This document shows, in pieces, positions 46,566-61,153 of a stretch of 64,000 bases of DNA (position 1 is its first letter; each line of letters starts with the position of its first letter). The DNA is from Parus major (lineage: Eukaryota > Chordata > Aves > Passeriformes > Paridae), in assembly GCF_001522545.3 (NCBI RefSeq), contig NC_031769.1, forward strand, positions 133,560,616-133,624,615, written 5' to 3'. The position numbers and the translations under genes were made by a program. The notes beneath the pieces were generated by a model. It worked only from the letters and a program-made list of their open reading frames with translations. It was not told where the DNA came from and ran no database searches.

Positions 46566-49500
46566 CCGGAGAGGAGCTGCCCTGCAGCCTTAGGCGTGGG
46601 TCTGGCTCAGACATCTCCCGGAGTTGCTTTCCGTAGTCATGGGAGCTCACGATTTACTCCGGGGAAAGATAAAATCAGATTCTCAAATAGTCCCAGAACT
46701 GCTGGAGATGAGACGTCAAGAGACGTACTCTCTGTGCAAGACTTACTGAAAAATCTCAGGAGCTCACCCATGTTGGCAGATTGTCCGCACACTTCCTCTG
46801 GCCGGCATAAATGACTATTAAAAAAAAAGACTGTTGCCAAAAAATACATAATAAATGAATGACCATTTCATTTTCAGTATGAACCTTCACTGAGTTCTCT
46901 TGCCAGTGCTTTTCCTTTGCCAGTGTTAGTGATAAACTAGAATATGCAAATAAAGTATGGAGTAGTCTGAACTAAAGGTTTATCAGAGCTGAATACTGTG
47001 CTGCAGTGGAAAGACCAGGCTCTGGGGAGATAGAAAGCAAGCATGGGCAGAGGGACCTTCGTCATGGAGCTGAAATTAGGATGCACGCAGGAATTAGTAG
47101 TGAGCAGCACCTGCCTGCGTGGCTGTTGGGCAGGAAGCAGAGGCTCAAGATGGAAAGTGAACTGGGAAGGAACCAGAAGAGACAAGCACAGACTGTCTGA
47201 AGTTGTCCTAACATCAGAGAACAAGGTGGTTCTCTGTAAGAACTCTATGCCAGTTCTGAAGCAATGAATTAGGAAATCAAATCAGTTTTGAAGATATATC
47301 CCATTGCTAAGACCCAAAACACCCAGCACAGAAGATTCAAATCTTTGTGGGAATAACTCCCATGAATGTCATACCAGGACATGGCAACAGTAGGGCACTC
47401 ACAGTGCCCATCACACACAGATTGCTCAGTGCTCTGGGCTGCCTTGGATATCATTTCAAAGCAGCTCCAGGTAGTGTTTCCATTAGAAAAGTGCAGTTTC
47501 AATGCATTGGATAGTGTACTGTTCATTCTTTGAAGAAAAATTGTAAGGAGAAAATTATGGAGTTGGGGAAAATGGTGTAGGCTGACCTTGGAGCTTTTTA
47601 ATAATAGTGCTGTCTTTGAGATAAATATAAAGGAGCAAATAAAACCTATTCAAAGAAACAAAAAAGCCTATCTGCAAATTGTTCAAATAGTTTCACGTAA
47701 AAGTAAAGACAGAAATGAACTCTCTTTAAGTCTATTTTACATTTCCATTTGGGAATTAGCAGGATAGGAGCATACAGAGGTTGTGCACTGATACTGCAGG
47801 CTGCACCTGCTGCATCTGATAGATTAATCTTAATTAAATGACTGATAGGAAAAAATATGGTGCTCAACCCTGGCAATGCAGCCTGGAAGAATGCAAACAC
47901 CTTTCCTGGGCCATGGCACAGCGTACCCAGTCCTTGGGTGGGCATTATCCTTCTGACAGCTGATACAAATGCAGGAAATTTTGTGCACACAACAAATGCC
48001 CATGTTGTCATTCCTTCAAAACCCAGGAGTTACAGCATGTGCTCTTGAGCACTTACTAGAGCCTTAGTTACTTGCTATTTAACCACACAAACATCTTGCT
48101 GCTCTGCCACCCACTCTCCTCCCCCTTTTGTGCCAGCATGTGTTGGGCAAGTATATTAATTTGTTGCTGGTAATTGCAGTCCCACAAACTATGGAGCAAG
48201 CAGAGGGAACAACTCTGTCAAGCCAAGTGTTGTCTATTCTTATGTGCCTTCCCATGTGGTACTGTGTCGCCTTTGCCTAACACAGATCACTCACTCTTAG
48301 AGCAAAATCACCGTCTAGTCACAATTCATATTACTGACATTTCATTTCCTTAACTTTGGATGCAACGAGTTAACAGCATTTTCTTGTAAGGAATGTGATT
48401 GTTGCCAATGCTCTGAGGTGTGGAGGTGGTGGAATGAATGCATAGCAACGCATACTCTGCAAACACAAGTACAGCTGGTGAAAAGATTCATCAAGTAAGG
48501 GCGGGAGTAAGAATGTTTGTCACAGGAAAAAAAGTGGCTATGTAGAGCTAAAAGCCAGAGTGATGGACACAGAGTGGGACAGTAATAAAAGACTGGAGTA
48601 GACTGTCAGTAGACTTCTCTCTGCTGCAGCCTACGACATCATGCAGCCCTTTCAGACACTGAGCAGGGCTATGGTAGCAACACAGTGACAATATGGAATC
48701 TGACAGTAGGCTGATAAAGGTGTCTCATTTGAGATACGTGCAATTAAATTTAAACCATGCTCTGGAACATCTTGTAAGCTCTCTTTAATTTGGTCCAACT
48801 ATAAATCAGTATGTGATCTAGATGTATATGGGTTTTTTTCTGTTTTCAGTAACCTATGGTCACCATAAATGTGGAAGGAGGCTTGTGAGGAGCTAAAAGT
48901 TGTTTCACACTTTCTGTTTGAAGCTTCACTGAGGGCCTGACCCAACCTAAAGGTTCAGAGGAACCAGGAAAAACTGGAAGAAGTTTTCCGAATGATGCAT
49001 CCCATCATGGTCTGGTAGGGGATGGGTTTTGAGATATTCTATTTGCCATCAATAATTCAGGGAATGTTCCAGTGTTATATGGGATCCTCACTGAAGCATT
49101 CCCCTAAACATCTTTATTATTTTTTTTTCCCTCTCTGCCTTATAACATGTATACAGAGCTCTTCAGCAATCTTGTTTTCACAGAATCTTGGTTAAGAGTT
49201 CTCCTTTCACAGAATCTTCACAATTCTTGCCTCGCAGTCACAGGACTTCAGGTTTTCAGTGGCTCTTGTGCAAGTGCTGCAAGACTGCAGACCTTCTAAA
49301 ATAAAGGTACACTCCAGCCAGTGTGGCTCAGAGAATAATACATTCAGAGAAGTCTAGAGAGAATATTGCATAAACTTCCCATTTCCACTTGAATAGATCA
49401 TGCTGTTGAGTAAAGTAAATTGGCTCGGGAGCCAATAACATGGGACTGCAGAAAAAATTAAAACCTATCAGAGAAATACATGGACCTGTGTACTGGTCTG

Positions 49501-52500
49501 TGAAAAATAACAAAGGTAATAGAGGGGAATGAAGAGGCAAAGCTAAGCTTGTATATAAAGTGCAAAAGAAAAAAGTGATACAGTTCTTTTTTGGCTTAGA
49601 GAATATAAGTGTTCTGAGGCTAGCAAGCAAATAGTTGAACAACTCACTATAAAAATCAAAATCCAGCTTTTCTGTGTGTTTAAAACACATTACTGTCACA
49701 GATCTATTGATTTATAAAGCAAAAGTAGACAGGAAAGCAGTTTAATTCTGCTTTGGATGATTCACTAATGCACATCCATTGTTCATTAATAAAAGACACA
49801 ATAAGTAAATAATTTTACAGATCCAAGAAACCATAGATGTGTGATACGATGTACCAGAATTGCCACAGGTAGATTAAATCCTTGATAAAGCTCTCTGCTT
49901 CTCATGTCTGAACATGTGAAAACATGGTTTGGGTAAATAGAGCTCCTGAGGATGAACAAAATAGTCAGTCTTGGTCTTAGAGCAGAGGATCATCTGAAGG
50001 AGCAGAGGGCCTGCTGACCACTTGGAAGACACAGTAATTGTAGCCTGACTCAGGAGCTAGTGAAGCACAGGTAGGAATTAATGAGCTGTCAGGCTCAGGT
50101 CTGCTCCCTGGTGCAGCACCTGCAGAGCCTTTACTGCCCTTTGCTCACCAGGAGGGAAAGGGCCAGCTCTGGATGTCCCAGCGCTGCTTTTTCCCCCTGC
50201 TATGCCCACACCAGTGACTCAAGCTGGTGACCTGACCAGCCCCACTACTACAGGTCTTACTCTTGATCCTGACCAGCCTCCCTGCTTTCCCCCTTCAGGA
50301 GCTCATACTCAGCCATTTTCCCTTCTGAATCCCCGAGCAACTGGGCACCCAGTGTCAACAGGCCTATCCTTGACTGTACCTTGATTGTTGGAGTGTCCTG
50401 CTGACTCTCACAGCTCTTTCTCAGCAATCTGGGCTCAGGTTGCACAGTGGGACATGGCTGAGCCGGCCCTGCTGTGCCTAGAGCAGACTGCTGAGTGCCA
50501 GGTACCTGGACACCACTGCCAGAGCTTTGGACACTGGGGTGGAGGAGACTCCTTCTGCCTCCCTGTGTGCAGAGCACTGAGCTGGCTGATCTGAAGGAGC
50601 CTTGACAGAGCCCAAATAGCTCCTCCTTGCCTGGGATTGCCACATGTCCCCACAGGTGTCTGCCCACTGATGGCAAACTACCAGCACTCTGCTGTCACCA
50701 TGCTGTGAGAGCCAAAGTTGCCATTTATTTTCCACCGTGGTCATACCTGAGGTATAAAGGATGTGTTTCTCCCTGGGTCACCCCACGAATTGAAGCCTAC
50801 AGCCCTGAACCCTCTGTAGCTGCTGAGTGCCAGGCATTGTGCACGAGACTGACTCCTGCCGTTGCCTTTTTCAGGTGTTTTCCCGGATAGTCATTGTCTT
50901 CACTTTCCTGCACACTTGCAAGGAAAGACAGAATCACCTCCAGTAATCACACATTAGATCTAGGAGATGTAGTCCACCAGTTATTCAGCACAGACAGACC
51001 TAAAAGTACTAATTATAGAATGAAGGAATTTAAAGGGAAAGCGAGATAATAGACTACCCTGGAGGGAACCCCAGATGAAAATCAGAGGCTGCTTAGGAGA
51101 GAAATAAAGAAATCACCAAGGAGATTTGAAGCAAGGGATTTAAAGGACAGAGAACAGTACAGAAATAAAAGGGGACTGCAGCATAATATGAGGAAATAAT
51201 AGCTTGACCCATAAAGTGGGGGGGGGGATGTTATACTGAATCTGGAAACAAAAATTACTTTTAGCTGTTGCAGTACACATAAAACTATGGGTGAAAGAAG
51301 AAAGTGAAGGCTGCAGTTTCTGACAAGGCAAGGACACACAGTCTTCAGTAATATATATATTGCTGGTGACAGAATGAGGTTTTATAGAAATTATCAGGAA
51401 TAGTACACAGGGATTCTATGTTATCAGCATGTGTGAAAGAGTTTCTTCAACAGAAATATCAAAGATCTGTTCACATTAGAGAGGTAATGATGACAATTTA
51501 TGGAATTTACATGTATTAAAAAAATTAACATAAAAAATAGTAAAACCTTCTTCTCTTGGTAGTGCTTTATGTCCACATACTATAAGGTACATTGAAAGCT
51601 GAAATAACTATTCCCATTTTAAAGCAAAGAAGCTGAAACATGGGAAACTTATGTAATTTGTTACAATCCAGGCAACACAGACCCAAAATCAAGGCACCAA
51701 AATTAAGATGAAAAAATTGTGCCTTGAGCCTTGTTCCCCATTTCAGCTGTTTTTGCCAGCAGCAAAGGGCAAGCAGTGACTTACGAGGAAACTCAGTTCT
51801 TTTCTTCATACTTAAGGGGAGAACCAGTGGCATGAGGGAAGAGAGACGTAGAAGTATTTTAAGCTCATAAATGATAACATCAGTGATATGCCAGGAAGGT
51901 GTATCAGTGGGGTTTTGAAGCAGAGCTAGGGTACATGCAGATTGCTGGTGGTGGCATTTGTATCTAACTTAGCAGCCATTGTAGCCCATATTTGAAAGAG
52001 TTCAAGGCAGAGCTCTCCTGCCTCTTCTCTTCCTCTCTTCCACAGTCCCTTAAGCTGACTATCATGCTGAATTTATGTATGGAGGAAAGCCTTGCCTATG
52101 TGTCCAGTCCTGGCCCCATCACAATCACTGTAGCATTTTTGCAATCAGCTTTAAACAGGCCAGGATTAATTACTGTCCTTCCTCATCTCCTAAAAATGAG
52201 GTTCCTTCTAGAACAGTATCTGCAAGGAGTTATAAAAAATCCTAGTGGAATACAGCACATTAAAACCTGAGGTAGATAAACAAAATGGGAAAGGTAAGAC
52301 TAATGACAGTAATACAAGCCCTGACAGATCTTCCAGACTCTTCCAGAGGGCAACATTTCTTCTACAATACTGGAAAACAGTGAACAAAGTGCTATGAAGT
52401 AAACTGCAAGAAGCAATCCTTCTACAGGACCACATGAATGAGCTAGACCATCTATCTATGCATTTTCCTCTCTGACATCCAGTGATTTGATCCTGTTTAC

Positions 52501-55500
52501 TTTCCAAGGGAGTGTGATCCGACTGAAACTGGAAGGAAAAATATTTGATCTTTTTAAACAGTCAAACCTTTAAAGTCCAGCCTGTCCCCTGAATTTTGAG
52601 ACTGCAACTAGAGGTTTTTTAACAAGACCTCTATTGATGTCAGTGGCAGGCATTGCAGACCAAACACCCACAGAGCAATAAACATTTAATTAATCAGATA
52701 TGATTAAGGCTTATAACATTCTTTTTCTTGTCACACAGCCACTGTTCATATTCCTGAGGAGGTTCTACTTGCTGTCCTCCTTAGACAGCCTTGGAAGAAG
52801 GAGGAACATCTCTTCTTAAGGCTGCGCTTAACAGAGGTATCTGGAATCAATAGTGGAAAATAAAACCTGACTTGATGGTTTTAGGTTTTTTTTTTTTTAG
52901 TTAGGAGGCATGGAAGGAAATATGATGTCATGCTCTATATTAAAGCAGCTCTTTGAAAGCTTTTAATTGCAGTGTGTTTTGAAGCCGTATATTCAAATGG
53001 TGACAGCACACTGTGTTGGCTCCCTCACAAACAGAAGTCTTACAGAGGCACATGCTGCTAAAGAAAATGTTTTACACTTTTCTGTTCTTGACACATCAGA
53101 GTCATTTTTATCCGGTTACTATGTTATGCATGCAACAGAACTGCAGTGATAGTAAAATCTGCGACATGCAGGCAGGACTGCGGGCACAGTATGAAAAAAG
53201 GCAGTCACTTACTGAGCAGTTGAAGAGTTCCTAATACATTATTTATGGGAAATCAATATTTTTTGTAATAAATACATATACACATCTATCTATCCATTCA
53301 GGAAAACAAAGATACCCCTATCCCACTGTTGGTGAAAGGCAGAAAGCAAGACCATAGTTCACATTGGCTATTTACCAAGTCTTCCTCTGGCAGTGCTTGG
53401 GGAGCCAGCACAGACAGCTTGGGTTTAGCAGGAAGGTTGTCTCTTGAAAAGAAAAAGATCATTTTTGATTTGTGGCAAAGGCTTGGATCCTGAGCAAACA
53501 GGTCTCTATTACAGAGCCCTGAATTCTCTCTCCATTGCAATGGGATTTAGTTCAGTGTGAGACAGGGACACGTAGCTGAGTGTCTGGTGAGAAATGCCTT
53601 GGTTGAAACCTCCTTGACTGGAATCAGAACGGGAGTGTTGGTGTGGAGGAGCCTAGAAAAGGACTGTAGTGATCCAGGAAGCCTTGGGGGTGTCGCTAAG
53701 GTTGATCAGGGCAGTGCCTGATCAGGCTGAGCAGGCAGCTTCTGGGTGCAGGGAGATCCCTGCGGACAGATACCTTCTCCTGGACAAGGGGCATCTGCCG
53801 GTGGATGAGAAAGAGAGGAGGGTTTGTTCTTACTGCGTGCTAAAAGTATTACTCTTTTGTCTTGCCTTCAAAAAAGATTTATTTGTTTGTGCATCTTCTG
53901 AGTTCTCATGAGTGGGTCAGACCTAACGAGGGCATGTAGTTTTCCGGCACTTCTTGGGTGGGGATTAAGTTTGGTTTAATCATTTGCCTAAAGAGGTGTC
54001 AAATACATTGATGCTACTGGTTTCTGTTCTTATTAACAACCTGGCTGAAGATTATATGTACCCATTATATTGAGGTAATAGGAGTTCTTTGGTTAATCTT
54101 ACATCTGAGGCATCCATGCATGTATACACACATAGATACTCACAAATAGCTATGTGGAGTTTTTCATGGCAAGTGGGAGGTTTGGAAATGAATTTCCACT
54201 CCTTTTACTCCAAGTGACACACTCTCCCCCGCACAATATTATACATAAAATGAACCATGGAGAGCTATTTTCCCAAGAAGACGGAAATGATGTTTTTTGA
54301 GGTGGGTAGCTGCATTTCAAAGCCAGAAATCTGCATGGAAGATATTTGTGCTGTGCCATCTGGACAAGTTTTTAATTAATGTAGAAAATGAAAAATTAAC
54401 AGAGGGACTAACAGTTTCTTCATGTTCAAAGACATAATCCTGCAGGGAAAAAAAAATACCCATGGTTATACTTCCAAAGGATTAATAAAGAGCTTCTAAC
54501 ATGGGTATATAAAAATGAAATCAGACTAAGAAAAAAATATTTTAAACATTTGTGATTACTTTTATTAATTGATTCATTTTATTAATTTAGAACAACTCTA
54601 TTCTCTTTAAGAAAAGATAGCAAGAAAGGATAATGACAAGTAGATGAAGATACAATTGTGTGTATTCTGAATCAGGGATTCTTTCCCTCTAATAAAATAA
54701 TAATGAAAACATTAGAGGAGGAAAGAGGGAGAGGAGTATTACTCTGTTTTGGGGCACATAATAGGAGTTTACCTATCTGTCCATTTACATTGCAATCACC
54801 CTTTTTGCTACCTGAGCATCAGACAGCAATAAAACATGGTAAAACTGGAGACTGAGTTTTCTGCCTCTCTTCTGTAGTTTTGAAATACAAAGTGTATGAA
54901 GACTATTTAAATTGCATTGCTTTTCAATCTTTGAGAAATATTGTCACTTTTTAACAACTGATCTGCTTCTTCATCTGATTTTCTGGTGATATTTTTAAAC
55001 CACTAGCATTTAAATCCCTATTTTTGGATGATAGGAGAAATCAAAGGGTACTTGTGACCATGAAGGATTTTATTCAATTTGTCTCAGAACAGATATATCC
55101 TTCTATGTCCATATATATCCACATATTCTTCTTGTCTGCTGAAACTTGTTTAATGAGTTCCAATATAAGAGGGTGTTTTTATATCCTGGATTAAAATTCA
55201 GTGGGTTTGTGCCTTGCTACAAACCCGTCTTGTCCTTTTCCTTCCTCACAATTTTCTGTAACAATTTTATTAATTTTTAAATGATTTTGAGACCTTGGAA
55301 TAACATTGCAACTCACAGTTAAGCTGAAATGATGCTTTTTTTTTTATGTTAGAGGAGAAACAAGCAACCGAGTAATTCTGCAAGTGTGAACCCAAAGGCG
55401 GAGGGAACATATGTCTCCTGTTGGGAGCAGGAGTTAACTGATTCAATGTGAGTAAAGGATGGTAAGATTTCAGCATGAGGCAACATCTCGACTTAAAGTG

Positions 55501-56544
55501 AATCTCTTTGCAAATTGACCAGAAGCTGGAGCAGAAGGAGAAAAGATTATGACTCTGATAATCATGAAGATACTTCTTTACTCTGCACTAACATAATTCT
55601 TTAAATTACTTAATAAACACAAGCAACTATGGTAAAGTCTAAATTTAGGAAATGTACTTAAAACACCAAGACAATAACTGTTCAGGAGAAAAGTCTAAAA
55701 TTATTTCCAATATTATGCAAGTTTGAAAATGACATTGTGTTTATTTAGTGTGTTAAAACCCATGAAATGTACTCTATGGATTAGTGCAAGATGTTCTGTG
55801 GCCTCCAAAAGTTCCTACGTCCTTAGGCATTTTCATTCTGTGCAGACAGCTAAGACTGTCTTCTGTTTCCTGCTGAAATTTTCTGACTGTGTTTTTAACT
55901 GTGGATTTTTCCCTGACTTGCTCTACTACTCAACCTCAAAAATGATGTGGATCCAGTGGAGTCAGGTTTGGCATTCATCTGACTAAATGTGGGGCAGGGA
56001 CACAGACTTCTACTTTGAACCAGCTGTCTCTTCAACAGCTGTAACTGGGAAGGTCAAAACTGTCAACAGAGTTAAAGATGAGATTCATCTGACCAAGTGT
56101 AGGCACTTCAGAATTGGATGAATAGTGCAGCTAACTGACTGTGATTGCTGCTTGTGTTGCTCTGTCACACACTGTCATTCTCACTCTAGACAGATGTGTT
56201 TAGTCCAATCCCATCATAATTGGGTAGTTATAATTAATTTTCACGGGATTATGGTAAAAATCTCATTTTAAAAATGCTGCCTGCCTTATTGTCAGTAAGG
56301 CTGCCCAGACCCCATGCCTGATCCGGAGTGAGGTGGCTTCAGTTTCTCTCATTGTCTTCTCTTCCTCATGGCTCACCAGGCTTTCCCTATTGCTCTCCTT
56401 TCTGCTTCTTCAATGCTTCCCTCATAGGTTGAACATGACTTTACAACAGAAAAAAGGGAATGTTTTCACCTCTATCAGCCACCACTACATGACAGATGTT
56501 TTGCTGAACTTGATCTATTTTGAGCCAATGTATGAAGCATTGCT
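46566..56544. other. Gene-free flank upstream of TMEM74
   Basis: AT-rich apart from a GC-richer part at about 50080-50900. A run of about ten G occurs near 51217-51226. An inverted repeat TGATCAGG/CCTGATCA with a 6-base spacer lies at 53702-53723. The ORFs up to 139 codons show no domain. No gene is supported. Confidence 0.55.
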
Positions 56545-57125
56545 TTGAGTAAGAGACTGAGTCTTCTTGTGAAACCCCACTTGGACTACTGCATACAGTT
56601 CTGGTGTCCCCAGCATAAGAAAAACATGGAACTCTTGGAGCAAGCCCAGAGGAGGGCCATGAAGCTGATTAGAACACTGGTGCAGCTCCCCTATTTAGAC
56701 AGGCTGAGAAAGTTGGGTCTGTTCAGCCTGGAGAAGAAAAGGTTGTGTGTGGACCTCACAGCACCTTTCAGTACCTGAAGGAGGCCCTTAGGGCTTTGCT
56801 GGAGAGGAACTCTTTGTTTGGAACTGTAGTTATAGGACAAGGAGTATTGGGTACAAATTGAAAAAGGGGAAATAGAGGTTAGGTGTTAGAAAGAAATGTT
56901 TTACTTTGAGGATGGTCAGATACCCCCTGGGATCAGGTTGTCTGGAGATGTTGTGGGTGCCCCAGTCCTGTCACTGTTCAAAGCCAGGCTGGATAAGGTG
57001 TTGAGCAGCCTGGACTAGTGGGAGGTATCCCTGTCTATGGCAGGGAGTGTTGGGGCTAGATGATCTTCAAGGCCCTTTCCAACCCTTGAACATTCTATGA
57101 TTCATTCTATGACCCTATGATTCAA
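56545..57125 (+). mobile_element. CR1 LINE 3' fragment with end of ORF2, plus orientation
   Basis: This is the longest and clearest CR1 copy on this strand. It opens in the C-terminal end of the ORF2 reverse-transcriptase protein (VKPHLDYCIQFWCPQHKKN, LLEQAQRRAMKLI, LRKLGLFSLEKKRL), is then broken by stops and indels, and continues through CR1 3' UTR phrases (GGACAAGGAGTATTGGGTAC, CTGGATAAGGTGTTGAGCAGCC, GGGGCTAGATGATCTTCAAGGCCCTTTCCAACCC). It ends with three ATTCTATG-like units near 57090-57120. It is 5'-truncated and inactive. Confidence 0.93.
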
Positions 57126-60100
57126 TGGTGAAATGGATATGTGGCAGTTCCTCTAGAATCTAGAATTAAGCCTAAGAAATAGCAGTTTCACTGTTTTGCA
57201 GTAGTGAATATTTTATTGACCAAAGACTTGTGTCCTACTGTTGTTCCATGGTTGAGTTTGTAAATTCCTCAGGGCAAGTGTAGGGTTTGGGTTCATCGTC
57301 ACCTCATCATTCACATCCCCCTCTAAAAGATGTGGGTGGGTGGGTGGGTGAAAGAGAGAAATTACAGGACTACTTTGCTCTTTCTCTCTATATATTTATT
57401 CATCATTCATATTTGATCCTTATTCTGCCAAGCATAGATGCAGCTAATAAAGATGTGATCAATACTCTCACAAAGTCACATGTGACTATACATTTGCATT
57501 ATTTGCTATTGCAACAAAAATGAGTGAATGGATGTGGTATGCAGGTGAAGAGATTTTGAAGATGTGAGCATTAAACAATGGAGGTTGCCAATTAGACAAG
57601 GTGTTAAAACATAAGTAGAGTTGCCAGCATATGTATAGTCTCACTCTACTTATGTGTTTATAGTGCCTTTTGGATATGAGCCTAGAAATTACATTTCAAA
57701 GTAAACGTATATTCTTATACTAAATTGCATTTCTGTTTAACAATATTTTTTCTGCTTACAACTTTAGGTTTTGTTTTTTTTTCCCATAACAAAAATATAA
57801 AATTACCACTTTGACTTATGAATATATATTGATGGGCCAGCACCACATAAAACTTACTTACTACCCAGGCCATACTGAAGCTTGATCCGAAATTTTCTAT
57901 ATGAATAGACAAATGGTGATTTAATCTAGATATATTGACAATGTGCAGGCATCTTGCAGATTATATTGGGCATGAATATGTAAGAAAATGTTTAAAATTA
58001 TTCTTGGAAACTATGAATTAGGAAAGTAGTTTGTTATAGATCATGTTACATTATAAATACTGGTGTACATTTAAACATGCATTCACTTTTGTACAGGTGT
58101 TGCAAGGATGATTTATGCATTTCTGGAAATGCAAACACTCCAATTTCTTCAAGTCTGGAGGTAATGCCAAATGTCTGCTTATTCCAATACATTCTGTTTG
58201 TATCTTTGGCTGCAGCAAAACAGCAGCTTGCTTTGACTTCTGTCTGCAGTATCCATTCTAACACCAGTTACTGAAGAAAATAGCCTTACTTTCAGACATT
58301 GAATTTAATTTTGCAAATAATTCTTCCTAACTGGAAAGCAGAGATATACAAGTAGTTACATTGTTCTCATCTGCCACTCTACTCTGTGTAATGCCTATCC
58401 ATTCTTCATGTAAGAATAAATTCATCTGCTGTTGTGGAAAAATGCTGTTAAATAAAGCTGATCTTGAGGCCATGAGGTTATCTGAATATTGTTTGGTGAT
58501 GTTGCTGTTGTTCTCAATCTTTATAAATCGTAGGATTTTTTTTCTAAAAATGCAACCTAGAAAAAAAACTGCAATATAAAATTGAGCCACTATCTTTGAT
58601 TTCTTCATTTTAGGAGATGCTTCTCTAGAAGCAGGATATGTAATTTTCAGGAATAATTGAGGTTTCAGAAAATAACTTTGTAGACACAGAAATATTCATC
58701 ATATATTTAGGTAGATAGTAAGCCAGGATTCATTCAAACCTCTTAGATAAAAAGTTATTTTAAATAAATTTTATGACGTTTAATAATTAATAATTTATTT
58801 AATGAAGGGCCTTCAGTGTTTTGTTATTGTTAAGAAGAACATATTTTACAAGGGAGGAAATCATAACCATTCTCGAGTTAGAGTTCCACTGAGAACTCTA
58901 GCCAGGTTTTTACCCTTCAGAGAGGCATGTGTAAAAAAACGTGGATCAATACTGAACAGTGAAGAAAGAGAACAGCCATACAGAAATACAGGGTTAAAAT
59001 AGCTTCAGAATGATGTTCAAGTATCTCTGAAGATGATGTTAAAGGACAGAATGAATCATTCAGGTATCTAAATACAGACTTCTGGTGTTGGTTTAGCTAC
59101 CAAATAGCAGTCATGACAGCAAAACCCACAGTATCTGGAACAGCTAGGTGTGACACCCTAAAGCATTTAAAGTGGCATTAGACATCCATCTAGCAACTGA
59201 ATCCCACCCAGAGAGCCTACCTTGATTTGATAAACAATTCCAATGCCAGTTCAGAAAACAGACTTAAGTAGATAAAAAGTTACATTTAACCTGGAGATCT
59301 CTTTTGGTCAAGGTAAAAACAAGTTCTTGAAAGCATGTGTCAAAATGATTATCATTATCTGAAGATCTGGAGGAAGTTTGGAGGCTGCAAAACCAAAAGA
59401 TGAATTCAACCAGTGATGCAAGACATGCCTGGGGCCTTAATAGCATCCCTTTTCGTTGTGACTGTGTGCCTAAACAGGCTCATATTCTACTCACAGAGCA
59501 AAGATCTCTTTTTCCTTGAAGAATTCTAAATTATTATCTTATAAGACAGGGAAAAAGCAAAGCATGCTCAAAAATTATTGGGTAGCTTGGTGGATTGATG
59601 TAATGAAAGATCAAACATGCCTAAGAGAGAGGAATGAATCTAGCTGAAGGTTTGAACAAACATGAAAAGTTCTGCTGCTGGTTTTTTTGGATGAATTTCT
59701 TAAATTGTGCTTTTAAATTCTTGTCAATGGCATTTAGAGCACTCACTGGGGATACTACAGCATACCCAGTGACTTAAGAAACTACAGCATGGAATTTTTC
59801 AATGGGAATAAGTAAACACTACCTTATTTGATGGAGCAAGGTGATTTTTCAATAAATGTGAAAAAGCAATGGAAGTCATCTCACAAAATGTCATGCTGGC
59901 CTCTTATGCTAAGGCACAAAAATTCCTGCAGAATATCTATCTTAATGGTTACCATATTCTAATAGATGATAAATCCCAAGTGAAAAAACAACACATTTTT
60001 ATCCAAAACTAGGTACACCCCTCTAGGACAGCACATGATGTTAAGGTCATCCAGAAGCCAGATGTGAAGGTCTCCTTACATTATCAGTGTTGCAAAGGAC

Positions 60101-60439
60101 TGGGAAAAAAAAATTCCTGTTGGAGAAGATACTTTACATCTTCTAGACAGCCAAGAGCACCTTTACTTGGTGGAGAGAAATGTGCTTCCCTGGATCTGCA
60201 TGGCTAAGAGAAGCCCTGTGTGCTTCCAGGAAAAGAGAGAAGCCAGTGGATCTTTGGCAGTGGTGATCCAAAATCTGTGGCTTTGAAAAACTCACTGGGG
60301 CTTAACTGATGGCACAGAAGTTCACCCATGGCAAAGTTAGATTTTTTTTGACAGGAGACACCTTATCTGGGCAGATATGAGATGATGAGAGAAGGGGAGA
60401 ATAGGAAAAAGGGGAGTGTAACTTTTTCTAAAAAAAATC
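57126..60439. other. Gene-free AT-rich intergenic sequence
   Basis: Only short ORFs; no repeat family recognised apart from the (GGGT)n run. Confidence 0.6.
57332..57350. repeat. (GGGT)n microsatellite
   Basis: About four and a half GTGG units in tandem; a short simple repeat. Confidence 0.85.
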
Positions 60440-61123
60440 TTGTTTCTCTCTCTGATTCTGCTGCACTTCTTTTGTACTTTTCTTTCCTCCTGGATTTCTC
60501 AGTCTCCTCTGAGCTGAGCTCCCTGGGGATATTCCCTCACAGGGAATCCCGCTTATCACAGTCCTCTGGGTCAGGACAAAAACTCCAAAGCCTGTTAGGA
60601 TCTTGTTTCTTGTCTTTATTATGATGTTATCACAAAACATGGCAGGTCTCTCCAGACTATCTGCACAAGTTCAGTTCACTGCAGTCTGGTTTATTTTCCT
60701 CTGATGGTACAGAATGGCCTTGTGGCTCACTTTGTGGCTCACTTTGGCTCTGAAAGCACAAAATGCCCCTGAACCATGCAGTTCTTTTATCTTTATACTC
60801 CTTCTTATCCAATTAACAATAGACACGTATGTTATCTTTCTTAACGACCCAATGACCCCTCACCTGTGTGCTGCACTGCGGATTTTTCTGTCCAATCACC
60901 TACTATTACCCAAAAACCTCTAGAAGAAGAACATGAAGAAGAAGGAAGAAGGAAAAGAGACAACATCCTAAATCCTCCATGTTGTCTTTTGCTTTGTAAA
61001 CTATTTTAAACTCTAAACTAACTTTTTCACCCAGTGACTTAAGAAAACTCTCTAATCTACACTCACACTTTTAGCTTTTCTTTCTAACTTTAACATTTGT
61101 TTTCATGTATCACCATGAAAACA
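60440..61123 (-). mobile_element. Solo-LTR-like avian interspersed repeat, minus orientation
   Basis: Read on the minus strand, the segment has LTR-like signals in order: an AT-rich U3-like part with GA-rich runs (60925-60960), an inverted CCAAT near 60890, TATAAA at 60797-60792, and AATAAA signals at 60695-60690 and 60620-60615. The sequence resembles, from memory, an LTR family common in songbirds. The right edge may be the TG of TGTTTTCATGG at about 61123; the left edge is unresolved and no target-site duplication was found. There is no retroviral coding sequence beside it, so it is best read as a solitary LTR remnant. Confidence 0.5.
60721..60744. repeat. Tandem duplication of a 12-base unit
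   Basis: TGTGGCTCACTT occurs twice in direct succession inside the LTR-like repeat. Confidence 0.9.
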
Positions 61124-61153
61124 TGCTTATGAATTTCATGTTATATGAAATTC
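61099..61153. other. Two adjacent perfect 9-bp hairpins
   Basis: The first is GTTTTCATG, 6-base loop, CATGAAAAC at 61099-61122. The second is GAATTTCAT, 5-base loop, ATGAAATTC at 61131-61153. Only 8 bases separate them. They sit at the presumed outer end of the LTR-like repeat. Confidence 0.8.

Noticed and set aside
50257..50676. 139-codon minus-strand ORF in a GC-richer part
   Set aside because: No recognisable domain and overlapping equally open frames on the other strand.
53702..53723. 8-bp inverted repeat TGATCAGG/CCTGATCA
   Set aside because: Short and isolated; expected occasionally by chance in 64 kb.
56545..56778. 77-codon plus-strand ORF with strong protein similarity
   Set aside because: It is the end of a CR1 ORF2 inside a 5'-truncated element.
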